Positions 1 to 6,953 of a stretch of DNA of 14,091 nt are shown in pieces. The stretch lies in contig JAUIJO010000057.1 of NCBI GenBank assembly GCA_030431185.1, forward strand, positions 1 through 14,091. The letters run 5' to 3'. Under the pieces are notes generated by a model, which was given only the letters and a program-made list of their open reading frames with translations, searched no databases and was not told where the DNA came from. The position numbers and the translations under genes are program-made. This DNA comes from Gammaproteobacteria bacterium. Lineage in GTDB: Bacteria > Pseudomonadota > Gammaproteobacteria > Xanthomonadales > Xanthomonadaceae. Each line of letters begins with the position of its first letter. Within the stretch, counting starts at the first letter, position 1.

Positions 1-843
1 GAAGTGATCCAGGCACTGAAACGGGACACCATCCCCAACGACGAGCTCGAGGCGCGCTACCGCAGCGTGATCGACCGGATCGACCCGATCATCCGCAGCG
101 AACGCATCGTCGACGTGCCCAACCGCCCGATGGTGATGCGGCTGGGCACCGCCGCCGAGTCCGCCGCGCAACCGGCGCCGCATTTCCAGCCCGCGCCCCT
201 CGTCGGCAACACCGGCCAGCAGGGCCAGTTCGTGTTGCCGGTGACGGTGCCGACCGCGGACGGCAAGGGGCTGTCCTACGATGATTTCAACTTCGACGCC
301 GTGCGTTGGACCCTGTCCGCGCATGAAGGCCGGCCGGGGCACGAGCTGCAGTTCACGGCGATGGTCGAGCGCGGGGTGTCGCTGGCGCGCACCATGTTCG
401 CGTTCAATTCGGTCAACGTGGAGGGCTGGGCCCTGTACGCCGAGGCCGAGATGGTGCCGTACGAGCCGGTGGACGGCCAGCTGATCGCGCTGCAGTTCCG
501 CTTGCTGCGCGCCGCCCGCGCGATCCTCGACCCGATGCTCAACCTGGGCCTGACCGACCGCGAGAGCGCCGGCAGGGTCCTGCGCGAGAAGGTCGGCATG
601 TCCGAGGCGATGACCAAGCAGGAACTGGACCGCTACACCTTCAACGCCCCCGGCCAGGCCGGCGCCTACTTCCACGGCTACAGCCGCATCCTCGAGCTGC
701 GCATGGCCACCGAACTCGCCCTGGGCGACAGGTTCGACCGCCTGGCGTTCAACAATTTCCTGCTGGACCAGGGCCTGCTGCCGCCCGACCTGCTGGAGCA
801 GGCCGTGAACGAGGTGTTCATCCCCGCGCAACGCGGAGGCTGA
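1..843 (+). CDS. DUF885 family protein, C-terminal part (5' truncated by window edge)
   Basis: The frame is already open at base 1 and ends at TGA 841-843, so only the last 280 codons are present and the true start is outside. The fragment carries HEGRPGH at codons 108-114, the HExxPGH signature of DUF885 proteins, followed by the family's EGWALYAE motif at about codon 141. A conserved C-terminal block (NAPGQAGAYFHGYSRILELR) follows. DUF885 proteins are thought to be zinc-dependent hydrolases or peptidase-like enzymes, often exported, with no firmly established substrate. The His and Glu residues of the two motifs are the likely metal ligands (family knowledge, not shown here). A hairpin starts 9 bp after the stop and the next operon has its own promoter-like box, so this gene is probably transcribed separately from the pigment genes. 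Family call is secure; function is not. Confidence 0.9.
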   Translation, partial: EVIQALKRDTIPNDELEARYRSVIDRIDPIIRSERIVDVPNRPMVMRLGTAAESAAQPAPHFQPAPLVGNTGQQGQFVLPVTVPTADGKGLSYDDFNFDAVRWTLSAHEGRPGHELQFTAMVERGVSLARTMFAFNSVNVEGWALYAEAEMVPYEPVDGQLIALQFRLLRAARAILDPMLNLGLTDRESAGRVLREKVGMSEAMTKQELDRYTFNAPGQAGAYFHGYSRILELRMATELALGDRFDRLAFNNFLLDQGLLPPDLLEQAVNEVFIPAQRGG

Positions 844-851
844 ATGAACGC

Positions 852-882
852 GCCCGGGACCGGCCGCCGGTCGGTCCCGGGC
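852..882. terminator. Perfect 11-bp inverted repeat after the DUF885 gene; terminator or operator
   Basis: The arm gcccgggaccg (852-862) is exactly repaired by cggtcccgggc (872-882). The stem can be extended inward with one G-U pair and two G-C pairs, leaving a three-base loop. It begins 9 bp after the DUF885 stop, where a terminator is expected. No T-tract follows, however, so a rho-independent call is weak. It also lies directly upstream of the TATACT box at 889-894, so it could instead be a regulator binding site. Confidence 0.5.
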
Positions 883-888
883 TCTGGC

Positions 889-894
889 TATACT
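889..894 (+). promoter_or_regulatory. TATACT -10-like box upstream of the pigment operon
   Basis: TATACT at 889-894 matches the sigma-70 -10 consensus TATAAT at five of six positions and stands out in a GC-rich stretch. It would give a leader of roughly 25 bases before the proposed TTG start at 926. No good -35 is seen at the right spacing: the position is occupied by the right part of the inverted repeat. The promoter would therefore be weak or activator-dependent. Confidence 0.4.
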
Positions 895-925
895 CGGGGG
901 CCAGTCGTCCGTCCGTAGCCGTATC

Positions 926-2155
926 TTGCGAACCCTGCCCCGCCCCATCCCACCGCTGGCCATCCGCGCCTACACCGCCACGACCGCCCTGGGTCGCGGG
1001 CGGGACGCCCAGGCCGACGGGCTCGCGAATCGCCGGAGCGGCCTGCGCCGCAACGACTTCCCGACCACCGCACCCGGCGAGGCACCGCTCGATTGCTGGA
1101 TCGGCCGCGTCGAGGGCCTCGAGGACGCGGCCCTGCCGGCGCGCCTCGCACGCTGGGAGTGCCGCAACAATCGCCTCGCCTGGCTCGCGCTGCAGCAGGA
1201 CGGCATGCTGGCTGCGGTCGAGCAGGCCATCGCCCGGCATGGCGCCGGGCGCGTGGCGCTGGTCGTCGGCACTTCGACCTCCAGCATCGGCGCCAGCGAG
1301 GAAGCCTATGCGCGCCTGCACGAGGACGCCGACGGCGGCCTGCATTTCCCGGCCGACCTCGCCCGCGACGAGATCCACACTCCGCATTCGCTCGGCGCCT
1401 TCCTGCAGGACGCGACCGGCATCAAGGGGCCCTGCATGACCGTGGCGACGGCCTGTTCCTCGAGCGCGAAGGTGTTCGCGCAGGCCGCGCGGCTGATCCA
1501 CGCCGGCGTGGTCGACGCCGCGCTGGTGGGCGGCATCGACACCCTGTGCGGCAGCGTCCTGTTCGGCTTCAACGCCCTGCAACTGGTGTCGCCAGAGCCT
1601 TGCCGCCCGTTCGACACGCGCCGCGTCGGCCTGTCGCTGGGCGAAGCCGGCGGCTATGCCCTGCTGGAGGCCGCGTCGCCGGGCGACGCCGGACTGCAGT
1701 TGCGCGGCTACGGCGAATCCAGCGACGCCCATCACATGTCCGCGCCGCATCCCGACGGCCTGGGCGCGCGACTGGCGATGGCCGATGCGCTGGCCCGCGC
1801 CGGCATCGATGCCGGCGAGGTGGGCTACCTGAACCTGCACGGCACCGCGACGCCGGCGAACGATGCCATCGAGGCGGCGGCAGTCGCGTCGTTGTTCCCC
1901 GACACCCTGCACGCCAGTTCGACCAAGGGCTGGACGGGCCACACCCTGGGCGCGGCCGGCATCGTCGAATCGGTGATCGCCCTGCTCGCGCTCGAGACCG
2001 GCCTGCTCCCGGGCATCCTCAACAGCGACCGTCACGATCCCGCCTGCGGGCCGCAGATCCGCTTCGACAATTCGGAGGCGCCCATCCGCCATGCGATGAA
2101 CAACTCCTTCGGCTTCGGCGGCAACAATGCGTCGCTGGTGTTCGGGCGCGCATGA
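926..2155 (+). CDS. Beta-ketoacyl synthase (aryl-polyene/xanthomonadin type)
   Basis: A 409-aa KAS-I/II-type condensing enzyme that would extend an acyl carrier protein-bound chain by decarboxylative Claisen condensation. The thiolase-fold catalytic set is complete by eye: nucleophile C177 in ATACSSS, H305 in LNLHGTATPAND, K334 and H339 in STKGWTGHTLGAAG, then the terminal NNSFGFGGNNASLVF block. It is followed with a 4-bp ATGA overlap by a chain-length factor, a pairing typical of aryl-polyene and xanthomonadin clusters. The start is uncertain. TTG 926 is chosen because the conserved N-terminal strand (AIRAYTATTALGRG) begins 11 residues later and no ATG or GTG lies upstream in frame. No clear Shine-Dalgarno sequence is visible, suggesting weak initiation. 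A primary-metabolism FabF is less likely given the partner gene and the halogenase. Family call is very secure; pathway assignment is good. Confidence 0.9.
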   Translation: MRTLPRPIPPLAIRAYTATTALGRGRDAQADGLANRRSGLRRNDFPTTAPGEAPLDCWIGRVEGLEDAALPARLARWECRNNRLAWLALQQDGMLAAVEQAIARHGAGRVALVVGTSTSSIGASEEAYARLHEDADGGLHFPADLARDEIHTPHSLGAFLQDATGIKGPCMTVATACSSSAKVFAQAARLIHAGVVDAALVGGIDTLCGSVLFGFNALQLVSPEPCRPFDTRRVGLSLGEAGGYALLEAASPGDAGLQLRGYGESSDAHHMSAPHPDGLGARLAMADALARAGIDAGEVGYLNLHGTATPANDAIEAAAVASLFPDTLHASSTKGWTGHTLGAAGIVESVIALLALETGLLPGILNSDRHDPACGPQIRFDNSEAPIRHAMNNSFGFGGNNASLVFGRA

Positions 2156-2973
2156 GTACGTTCTCCGCCCGCATCGAGGGCGTCGGCTTCTGGGCCGACG
2201 GATTGCCTTCCTGGGAGGCCGCGCGCCGATTCTCGCTGGACGGCACCCTGAGCGACCCCGCGCCGGGGCGGCCCTCGCCGCAGCTGCTTGCCCCCAACGA
2301 GCGGCGTCGCGCGCCGCAGACGGTGGCCATCGCGCTGGACGTCGGGCTGGCGGCCTGCCATGCGGCGGGACGCGAACCCTCGACGCTGCCCTCGGTCTTC
2401 GCATCCACCCACGGTGAACTCGGCATCACCGACTACATCTGCAGCACGCTGGCGACGCAGCCACGCACGCTGTCGCCGACCCGGTTCCACAACTCCGTGC
2501 ACAACGCCGCCGCCGGCTACTGGACCATCGGCACCGGCGCGATGCAGCCGGCAACCGCGCTCAGCGCCATGCAGGCCAGCTTCGCGCAGGGTCTGCTGGA
2601 AGCGATGGCGCAGCTGGCCTGTGGCGAAGCGGCGGTCCTGCTGGTCGCCTACGACGGCAGCGCCAGCGGCCCCTTGGGCGAGCATGCCCGCAGCAACGGG
2701 CTGCTCGGCGCGGGCCTCGTGCTCAGCCACGACAGCAACGAAACCGGGCCGGTCCTGCAACTCAGCCTGGAAGACGGTCCCGCGCAACCCGGCGGAGGGC
2801 GGCTCGCCGCCCGCGCCACCGCCAACGCCAACGCCATGGCACCGATGCTGCCGTTCTTCGATGCGCTCGCCGCGGGGGCTCCGGCGTCCCTCTCCCTGGA
2901 CGCGGGCGCGGGCCGTCGGCTCGCGATCGCCCTGCGCACCGGTGCGATCGCGATGGAGTCCATCGATGCCTGA
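2152..2973 (+). CDS. Beta-ketoacyl synthase-like chain length factor
   Basis: A 273-aa protein of the short ketoacyl-synthase-like family paired with aryl-polyene synthases. Recognisable blocks are FASTHGELG (about residues 83-91) and FHNSVHNAAAGYWTIGTG (about 111-128). The segment ATALSAMQASFAQG aligns without gaps to ATACSSSAKVFAQA of the preceding synthase, so L137 sits where the catalytic Cys should be. The protein is also far shorter than a full synthase and lacks the two-His C-terminal half. It should therefore be catalytically dead and act as heterodimer partner, setting chain length or shaping the pocket (family inference). ATG 2152 overlaps the synthase stop by 4 bp, implying translational coupling and equal stoichiometry. 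Confidence 0.85.
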   Translation: MSTFSARIEGVGFWADGLPSWEAARRFSLDGTLSDPAPGRPSPQLLAPNERRRAPQTVAIALDVGLAACHAAGREPSTLPSVFASTHGELGITDYICSTLATQPRTLSPTRFHNSVHNAAAGYWTIGTGAMQPATALSAMQASFAQGLLEAMAQLACGEAAVLLVAYDGSASGPLGEHARSNGLLGAGLVLSHDSNETGPVLQLSLEDGPAQPGGGRLAARATANANAMAPMLPFFDALAAGAPASLSLDAGAGRRLAIALRTGAIAMESIDA

Positions 2974-3790
2974 GCTCCATCGCGTCGCGGTGCTGATCCC
3001 CGCGCTCAACGAGGCCCTGCGCATCCGTGGCGTGGTGGAAGCGGCGCTTGCACTGTGTCCCAACGTGATCGTCGTGGACGACGGCTCCGACGACGACACG
3101 GTCGCCTGCATCGCCGACCTGCCGGTCACCCTGCTGCGCCATGCACGCCGGCTGGGCAAGGGTGCCGCCCTGCGCAGCAGCTTCGCCGAGGCCTTGCGCC
3201 AGGGCTTCGAAGGGGTGCTGAGCATGGACGGCGATGGCCAGCACGACGCCGCGGACATCCCGCGGCTGCTGGCCGCCGCGGGCCGCCACCCGGGCGACAT
3301 CATCATTGGCGCCCGCCTGCGCAAGCGCGCCTGCCAACCCGGTTACCGGCGGCTGGCCAACGAGTTCGGCGACTGGGGCATCGCCTGGGGCTGCGGGTAT
3401 CGCATCGCCGACAGCCAGAGCGGGCAGCGCTACTACCCCGCCGCGGTCTGCGCCCTGGACGCGGTACCGGGCGAGGACTTCGTGTTCGAGGCCCAGATCC
3501 TGATCTCCGCCGCGCGGCGCCTCGGCAGCGGCGTGGTCTCGGTGCCGGTGGAGTCGCGCTACGGACCCGGTCCACACGGTGCGGCCTCATGCCCGGGCTT
3601 CCGCCGCAGCCACTTCCGCCCCCTGCGCGACCTCTACCGCATCACCTCGCACGTGGTCGCCCAGGTCTGGACCCGCGGCAACGTCATCGCGGAATACCGG
3701 CATACCCGCGCCCACCCGCCCCGCATCGACGATCCCGAAGGCGAGTTCGCCACGATGCGGCTTGCGCCGGCGAGGTCCTCCACGCAATGA
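2966..3790 (+). CDS. Family 2 glycosyltransferase (GT-A fold)
   Basis: A 274-aa cytoplasmic GT2 enzyme. Visible motifs, in order, are LIPALNEALRI (10-20), VVDDGSDDDT with D38-D39 (nucleotide-sugar binding), the DxD-type MDGDGQHD with D88 and D90 (metal and donor phosphate), GARLRKR, and the acceptor-side block SQSGQRYYP. The pattern resembles dolichol/polyprenyl-phosphate sugar transferases, but no membrane segment is seen. ATG 2966 overlaps the chain-length factor by 8 bp and the stop overlaps the halogenase start by 4 bp, so it is co-translated with the pigment enzymes. Its likely job is to glycosylate the polyene or its lipid carrier (inference). Donor and acceptor cannot be read from sequence. 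Confidence 0.88.
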   Translation: MPELHRVAVLIPALNEALRIRGVVEAALALCPNVIVVDDGSDDDTVACIADLPVTLLRHARRLGKGAALRSSFAEALRQGFEGVLSMDGDGQHDAADIPRLLAAAGRHPGDIIIGARLRKRACQPGYRRLANEFGDWGIAWGCGYRIADSQSGQRYYPAAVCALDAVPGEDFVFEAQILISAARRLGSGVVSVPVESRYGPGPHGAASCPGFRRSHFRPLRDLYRITSHVVAQVWTRGNVIAEYRHTRAHPPRIDDPEGEFATMRLAPARSSTQ

Positions 3791-5436
3791 ACGTCGCCGG
3801 GCCGCCGAGCGGGACGGGGACCGATGTCGCGATCGTCGGTGGCGGACTGGCGGGCCTGTGCCTGGCCCTGCAGCTGCGCCAGTCGCTTCCCGATGCGCGC
3901 ATCGTCGTGCTGGAACGACGCACCCATCCCGTGCCCGAAGCGGCCTTCAAGGTCGGCGAATCCACGGTCGAGATCGGCGCGCACTACTTCGCCGAGACCC
4001 TCGGCCTGAAGGCCCACCTGGACGAGGCGCAGATCCGCAAGTTCGGCTTCCGCTTCTTCTTCAGCGACGGGCGCGATGACATCGACGCCTGCACCGAGCT
4101 GGGCGTCAGCCGGCTGCTGCCCGCGCCCTCGTGGCAGATCGACCGCGGCCGCTTCGAGAACATGCTCGCCGAGCGCGCGCTTGCCGCCGGCATCGACCTG
4201 CGCACGGGATGCGTGGTCCGGCAACTGGACATGGGCGACGACGGCGAAGCGCATCGCGTCGCCTACGAATGCGATGGCGCGATGCACGCGCTGGACGCCC
4301 GCTGGCTGGTCGATGCCAGCGGCCGCGCCGGCCTGCTGCGGCGCAAGTTCGACCTGACGGTGGACAACGGCCACGATGCGAACGCGGTGTGGTGGCGCGT
4401 GGACGGGCACATCGACCCGGACGACTGGTCCGGTGATGCGGCATGGCGGGGTCGCTGCGAACCGCCCGACCGCTGGCGCTCGACCAACCACCTGTGCGGC
4501 CCGGGCTACTGGGCCTGGATGATCCCGCTCGCCTCCGGCGCGCATTCGCTCGGCATCGTCTGCGATGCACGGATGCATCCGCTCGCCGGCATGAACAGCC
4601 ATGCGAAGGCGATGGCCTGGCTGCACCGGCACCAGCCGCGGCTCGCGCGTGCGCTCGACGATCCGCGGCACGCGGTGCAGGACTTCGCCTTCCTCCGCGG
4701 CTATTCGCATGGCTGCCGGCAGGTGTTCTCGGCCGACCGCTGGGCCCTGACCGGCGAAGCGGGCCCGTTCCTGGACCCCTTCTACTCGCCGGGCAGCGAC
4801 TTCATCGCCATCGCCAACACCTACATCACCGCCCTGGTCGCGCGCGACCTGGGAGCGGGTTCGATCACGGGCCACGTGGCGCTGTACGAGCAGCTGTTCC
4901 AGTCCTTCTACGACAACATGCTGCCGATCTATCGTGGCCAGTACGGCCTGCTCGGCGACGCACAGGTACTCCCGGTCAAGCTGATCTGGGACTACACGTT
5001 CTACTGGGCGATGCTGGCGCCGCTGCAGTTCGGCGGGCGCCTGGCCGACCTCGATGTCCTCGGCCGCATTCGCCCCGACCTGCAGCATGCCGGCGCGCTG
5101 AACGCGGCGATGCAGGCGCTCCTGCATGACTGGGGCGAGGCCAATGCGCGGGGGCAGGCCGCCGATCCCGCTCCGGGACGCTTCCTGGACCAGTACCGCA
5201 TCGAGTGGTTCAACGCGATGAACGGCGCCCTGGACGACGCGCTCGACGAAGACGCCTTCGTCGCCCGGATCAAGGCCAATGGCGAACGGATGGCGTCATT
5301 GGCGACGGAGATCCTCGCGCGGTCGCGCGCCGTCCATCCGGCGCTCGCCGACCATGGCCTGGAGACGCTGCTGGATGGCACGTCATCGGATCACGCCGAG
5401 CCCCTGCTCGACGCGACGTGGTACGCCTTCGCCTGA
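3787..5436 (+). CDS. Flavin-dependent halogenase-like FAD oxidoreductase
   Basis: A 549-aa protein of the tryptophan-halogenase-like flavoprotein family. The FAD-binding GxGxxG is at 18-23 (VGGGLAG), a GEST motif at 57-60, and the halogenase signature WxWxIP is present as WAWMIP at 242-247. The second halogenase-type block GPFLDPFYSPGSDF lies at 326-339. K85 (RKFGFRF) aligns by eye with the active-site lysine of PrnA-type enzymes that forms the haloamine or guides hypohalous acid. These enzymes use FADH2, O2 and halide to halogenate aromatic rings, and xanthomonadins are brominated aryl polyenes, so the head group is the expected substrate (inference). It is the last gene of the operon, joined by a 4-bp ATGA overlap. 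An epoxidase or hydroxylase of the same fold is the main alternative. No flavin reductase gene is adjacent. Confidence 0.85.
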   Translation: MNVAGPPSGTGTDVAIVGGGLAGLCLALQLRQSLPDARIVVLERRTHPVPEAAFKVGESTVEIGAHYFAETLGLKAHLDEAQIRKFGFRFFFSDGRDDIDACTELGVSRLLPAPSWQIDRGRFENMLAERALAAGIDLRTGCVVRQLDMGDDGEAHRVAYECDGAMHALDARWLVDASGRAGLLRRKFDLTVDNGHDANAVWWRVDGHIDPDDWSGDAAWRGRCEPPDRWRSTNHLCGPGYWAWMIPLASGAHSLGIVCDARMHPLAGMNSHAKAMAWLHRHQPRLARALDDPRHAVQDFAFLRGYSHGCRQVFSADRWALTGEAGPFLDPFYSPGSDFIAIANTYITALVARDLGAGSITGHVALYEQLFQSFYDNMLPIYRGQYGLLGDAQVLPVKLIWDYTFYWAMLAPLQFGGRLADLDVLGRIRPDLQHAGALNAAMQALLHDWGEANARGQAADPAPGRFLDQYRIEWFNAMNGALDDALDEDAFVARIKANGERMASLATEILARSRAVHPALADHGLETLLDGTSSDHAEPLLDATWYAFA

Positions 5437-5545
5437 TCCTGCCGGCGGCAGGCCATCATCCGGTGCGCTTGGCGCACCCAGCGACTATCGGGTGCGACTA
5501 CCGGGGCCACCAGCCCACGGGGATGCCCGCGCTGCGGGGCCTGGC
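5437..5545. terminator. Convergent intergenic region with two perfect hairpins
   Basis: Two perfect stem-loops sit between the halogenase stop and the stop of the minus-strand lipoprotein. The first is cctgcc/ggcagg (5438-5443 and 5447-5452, loop ggc), directly after the halogenase TGA. The second is ggtgcgc/gcgcacc (5462-5468 and 5472-5478, loop ttg). Neither has a T-tract. They are plausible transcript-end structures for one or both convergent units; this is inference from position and symmetry. Confidence 0.45.
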
Positions 5546-6043
5546 TCAGTCGCCTGACGGTTCCGGCGCTTTCGCCGGCTCGAGCGAGCCGGGGACCATC
5601 GGCTGCCAGGTTTCCGGCGGCGGATTGGGTACGTAGATGGCGGTGCCCGTCGCATACTTGGTCTTCGGACTGATGCTCACGCCGATCCCGCCACTGCTGA
5701 ACCCGCTGCCGCCATAGCTTCCGCCGCCGGCGCCCACGCCGACGCTGGTGCCCCCATAGCCGTTGGCCGTGCCCTGCAGCAGCACGCCGTTGGCGCCGAC
5801 CTTGGCCGCCTCCTCGCGCAGGTTCTGCAACACCGCGTTGAGCTTGTTCTGCTCGCCGTAGGTGACCGGCCCGCTGGCGGTCTCGATCACCGCGATCTCC
5901 TCGAAGCCGCCCGGCGGCGGCGCGTTGTAGATGCGCACCTGCGAGGGATCGATCGGCGGCCGCGCCTGGCCGACCATCATCGACGAGGTCGCGCAGGCCG
6001 CGAGGAGCATCGTGGTTGCCACTGCAAGCATTGCCCGGATCAT
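5546..6043 (-). CDS. Glycine-rich lipoprotein, function unknown
   Basis: A 165-aa protein. The chosen ATG (complement of 6041-6043) is preceded by a strong GGAGG six bases upstream and starts a classic lipoprotein signal, MIRAMLAVATTMLLAAC, with lipobox LAAC at 14-17. The upstream in-frame extension would bury this signal, so it is rejected. The mature part has a small domain (about 35-90) containing VRIYNAPPPGGFEEIAVIET and REEAAKVGANGVLLQG. That domain resembles small envelope lipoproteins of the DUF4156/YbjQ-like sort (tentative). A Gly/Ser-rich stretch (about 95-125) and a Pro/Glu-rich tail follow. It should be anchored in the outer or inner membrane facing the periplasm. It lies between the pigment operon and fabG, but nothing links it to the pathway. 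RcsF-like stress sensing is a possible analogy only. Confidence 0.8.
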   Translation of the reverse strand: MIRAMLAVATTMLLAACATSSMMVGQARPPIDPSQVRIYNAPPPGGFEEIAVIETASGPVTYGEQNKLNAVLQNLREEAAKVGANGVLLQGTANGYGGTSVGVGAGGGSYGGSGFSSGGIGVSISPKTKYATGTAIYVPNPPPETWQPMVPGSLEPAKAPEPSGD

Positions 6044-6086
6044 CACAGGCCTCCTTCCGTTGTCGCTCGAGATGCATCCAGTATGC

Positions 6087-6118
6087 GCCGGGTCGCCGCA
6101 CCCGTGGGTGAACCCGGC
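6087..6118. other. 7-bp inverted repeat between fabG and the lipoprotein gene
   Basis: The arms gccgggt (6087-6093) and acccggc (6112-6118) are perfectly complementary around an 18-base spacer that itself contains a small cggg/cccg match. It lies in the 85-bp gap after the fabG stop and before the lipoprotein ribosome-binding site. It could partly terminate or attenuate fabG read-through into the lipoprotein gene. No T-tract is present, so the role is uncertain. Confidence 0.3.
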
Positions 6119-6128
6119 CGCCATCCAT

Positions 6129-6869
6129 TCATGCCATGCCGCCGTTGATCCCGATGACCTGGCCATTGATGTAGCCCGCGGCGTCCGAACACAGGAAGCC
6201 GACCAGGGACGCGACTTCGTCCGGAGTTCCGGCGCGCGCCGCCGGCACGGTCTGCCTGATCAGTTCCGGCGGGAACGCCTGCTCAACCATTTTCCCCTGG
6301 ATGACCCCCGGCGCCACCACGTTGGCGGTGACGCCGCGGCTGGCCATCTCGCGCGCCAGCGACTTCGTCGCGCCATGCAGGGCCGCCTTCGCGGCCGCGT
6401 AGTTGGTCTGGCCACGGTTGCCCAGCACCGCCGCCACCGAGGACACGCTGACGATCCGTCCCCAGCGCGTGCGCGCCATCGGCAGCAGCAGGGGCTGGGT
6501 CACGTGGAAGAAGCCATGCAGGGACACGTCGATGACGCGCTTCCACTGCGCTTCCCCCATGCCGGCCATCGGTGCGTCGTCATGGATGCCGGCATTGTTC
6601 ACCACGACCTGGATCGGTCCTTCGGACAACAGGGTCTCGATGGCCGCGCCGGCCGCCGCCGCGTCGGCGACATCGAAGGCCACCGACTCTGCCCGACCGC
6701 CCGCGTCCTGGATGGCGGCGACCTCGGCTTCGGCGGCGTCGCGGTTGCGGTTGGCGTGGACGATCACGTGGCAGCCATCCGCCGCGAGCTGGCGGCAGAT
6801 GGCGGCCCCGAGGTCACCACTGCCCCCGGTGACGAGGGCGCGGCGGTTCGGACGGGCGATGGCGGGCAT
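6129..6869 (-). CDS. fabG: 3-oxoacyl-ACP reductase, FabG-like SDR
   Basis: A 246-aa classical short-chain dehydrogenase, full length for FabG. It has the NADP(H)-binding TGGSGDLG (14-21), NNAG (91-94), catalytic S144, Y157 and K161 (YAAAK), and the C-terminal dimer block GFLCSDAAGYINGQVIGINGG. It would reduce 3-oxoacyl-ACP to 3-hydroxyacyl-ACP with NADPH. The fourth tetrad position, usually Asn in a VNL motif, reads Ser (DVSL, S116). Position opposite the pigment operon and the GDLG variant of the nucleotide motif suggest it is the polyene ketoreductase rather than the housekeeping FabG, which normally sits with fabD/acpP/fabF (inference). ATG 6869 is chosen because the Rossmann strand begins at residue 10. 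Its Shine-Dalgarno is poor and partly within a small hairpin. Another SDR activity cannot be excluded. Confidence 0.85.
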   Translation of the reverse strand: MPAIARPNRRALVTGGSGDLGAAICRQLAADGCHVIVHANRNRDAAEAEVAAIQDAGGRAESVAFDVADAAAAGAAIETLLSEGPIQVVVNNAGIHDDAPMAGMGEAQWKRVIDVSLHGFFHVTQPLLLPMARTRWGRIVSVSSVAAVLGNRGQTNYAAAKAALHGATKSLAREMASRGVTANVVAPGVIQGKMVEQAFPPELIRQTVPAARAGTPDEVASLVGFLCSDAAGYINGQVIGINGGMA

Positions 6870-6885
6870 GGGCGACTCGGGTCGG

Positions 6886-6901
6886 GCCGGCGGATGCCGG
6901 C
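6886..6901. other. Hairpin in the fabG leader
   Basis: Two copies of the palindrome gccggc (6886-6891 and 6896-6901) flank a four-base loop, giving a stable 6-bp stem ending 16 bases before the fabG start codon. A second small stem, cgac/gtcg, overlaps the weak ribosome-binding region. They may limit translation of fabG or simply reflect GC richness. Confidence 0.25.
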
Positions 6902-6953
6902 GGTGCCCCGATTGTCGCCATCGTGCCCTCACGCGCAAGCGCGCGGGCCGGAT

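Noticed and set aside
818..2404. Minus-strand 528-codon open frame over the ketosynthase
   Set aside because: Arg/Gly/Ala-rich shadow of the ketosynthase; no domain recognisable, and the plus strand has a full catalytic set.
3634..5127. Minus-strand 497-codon open frame over the halogenase
   Set aside because: Shadow frame; the plus strand encodes clear FAD and WxWxIP motifs.
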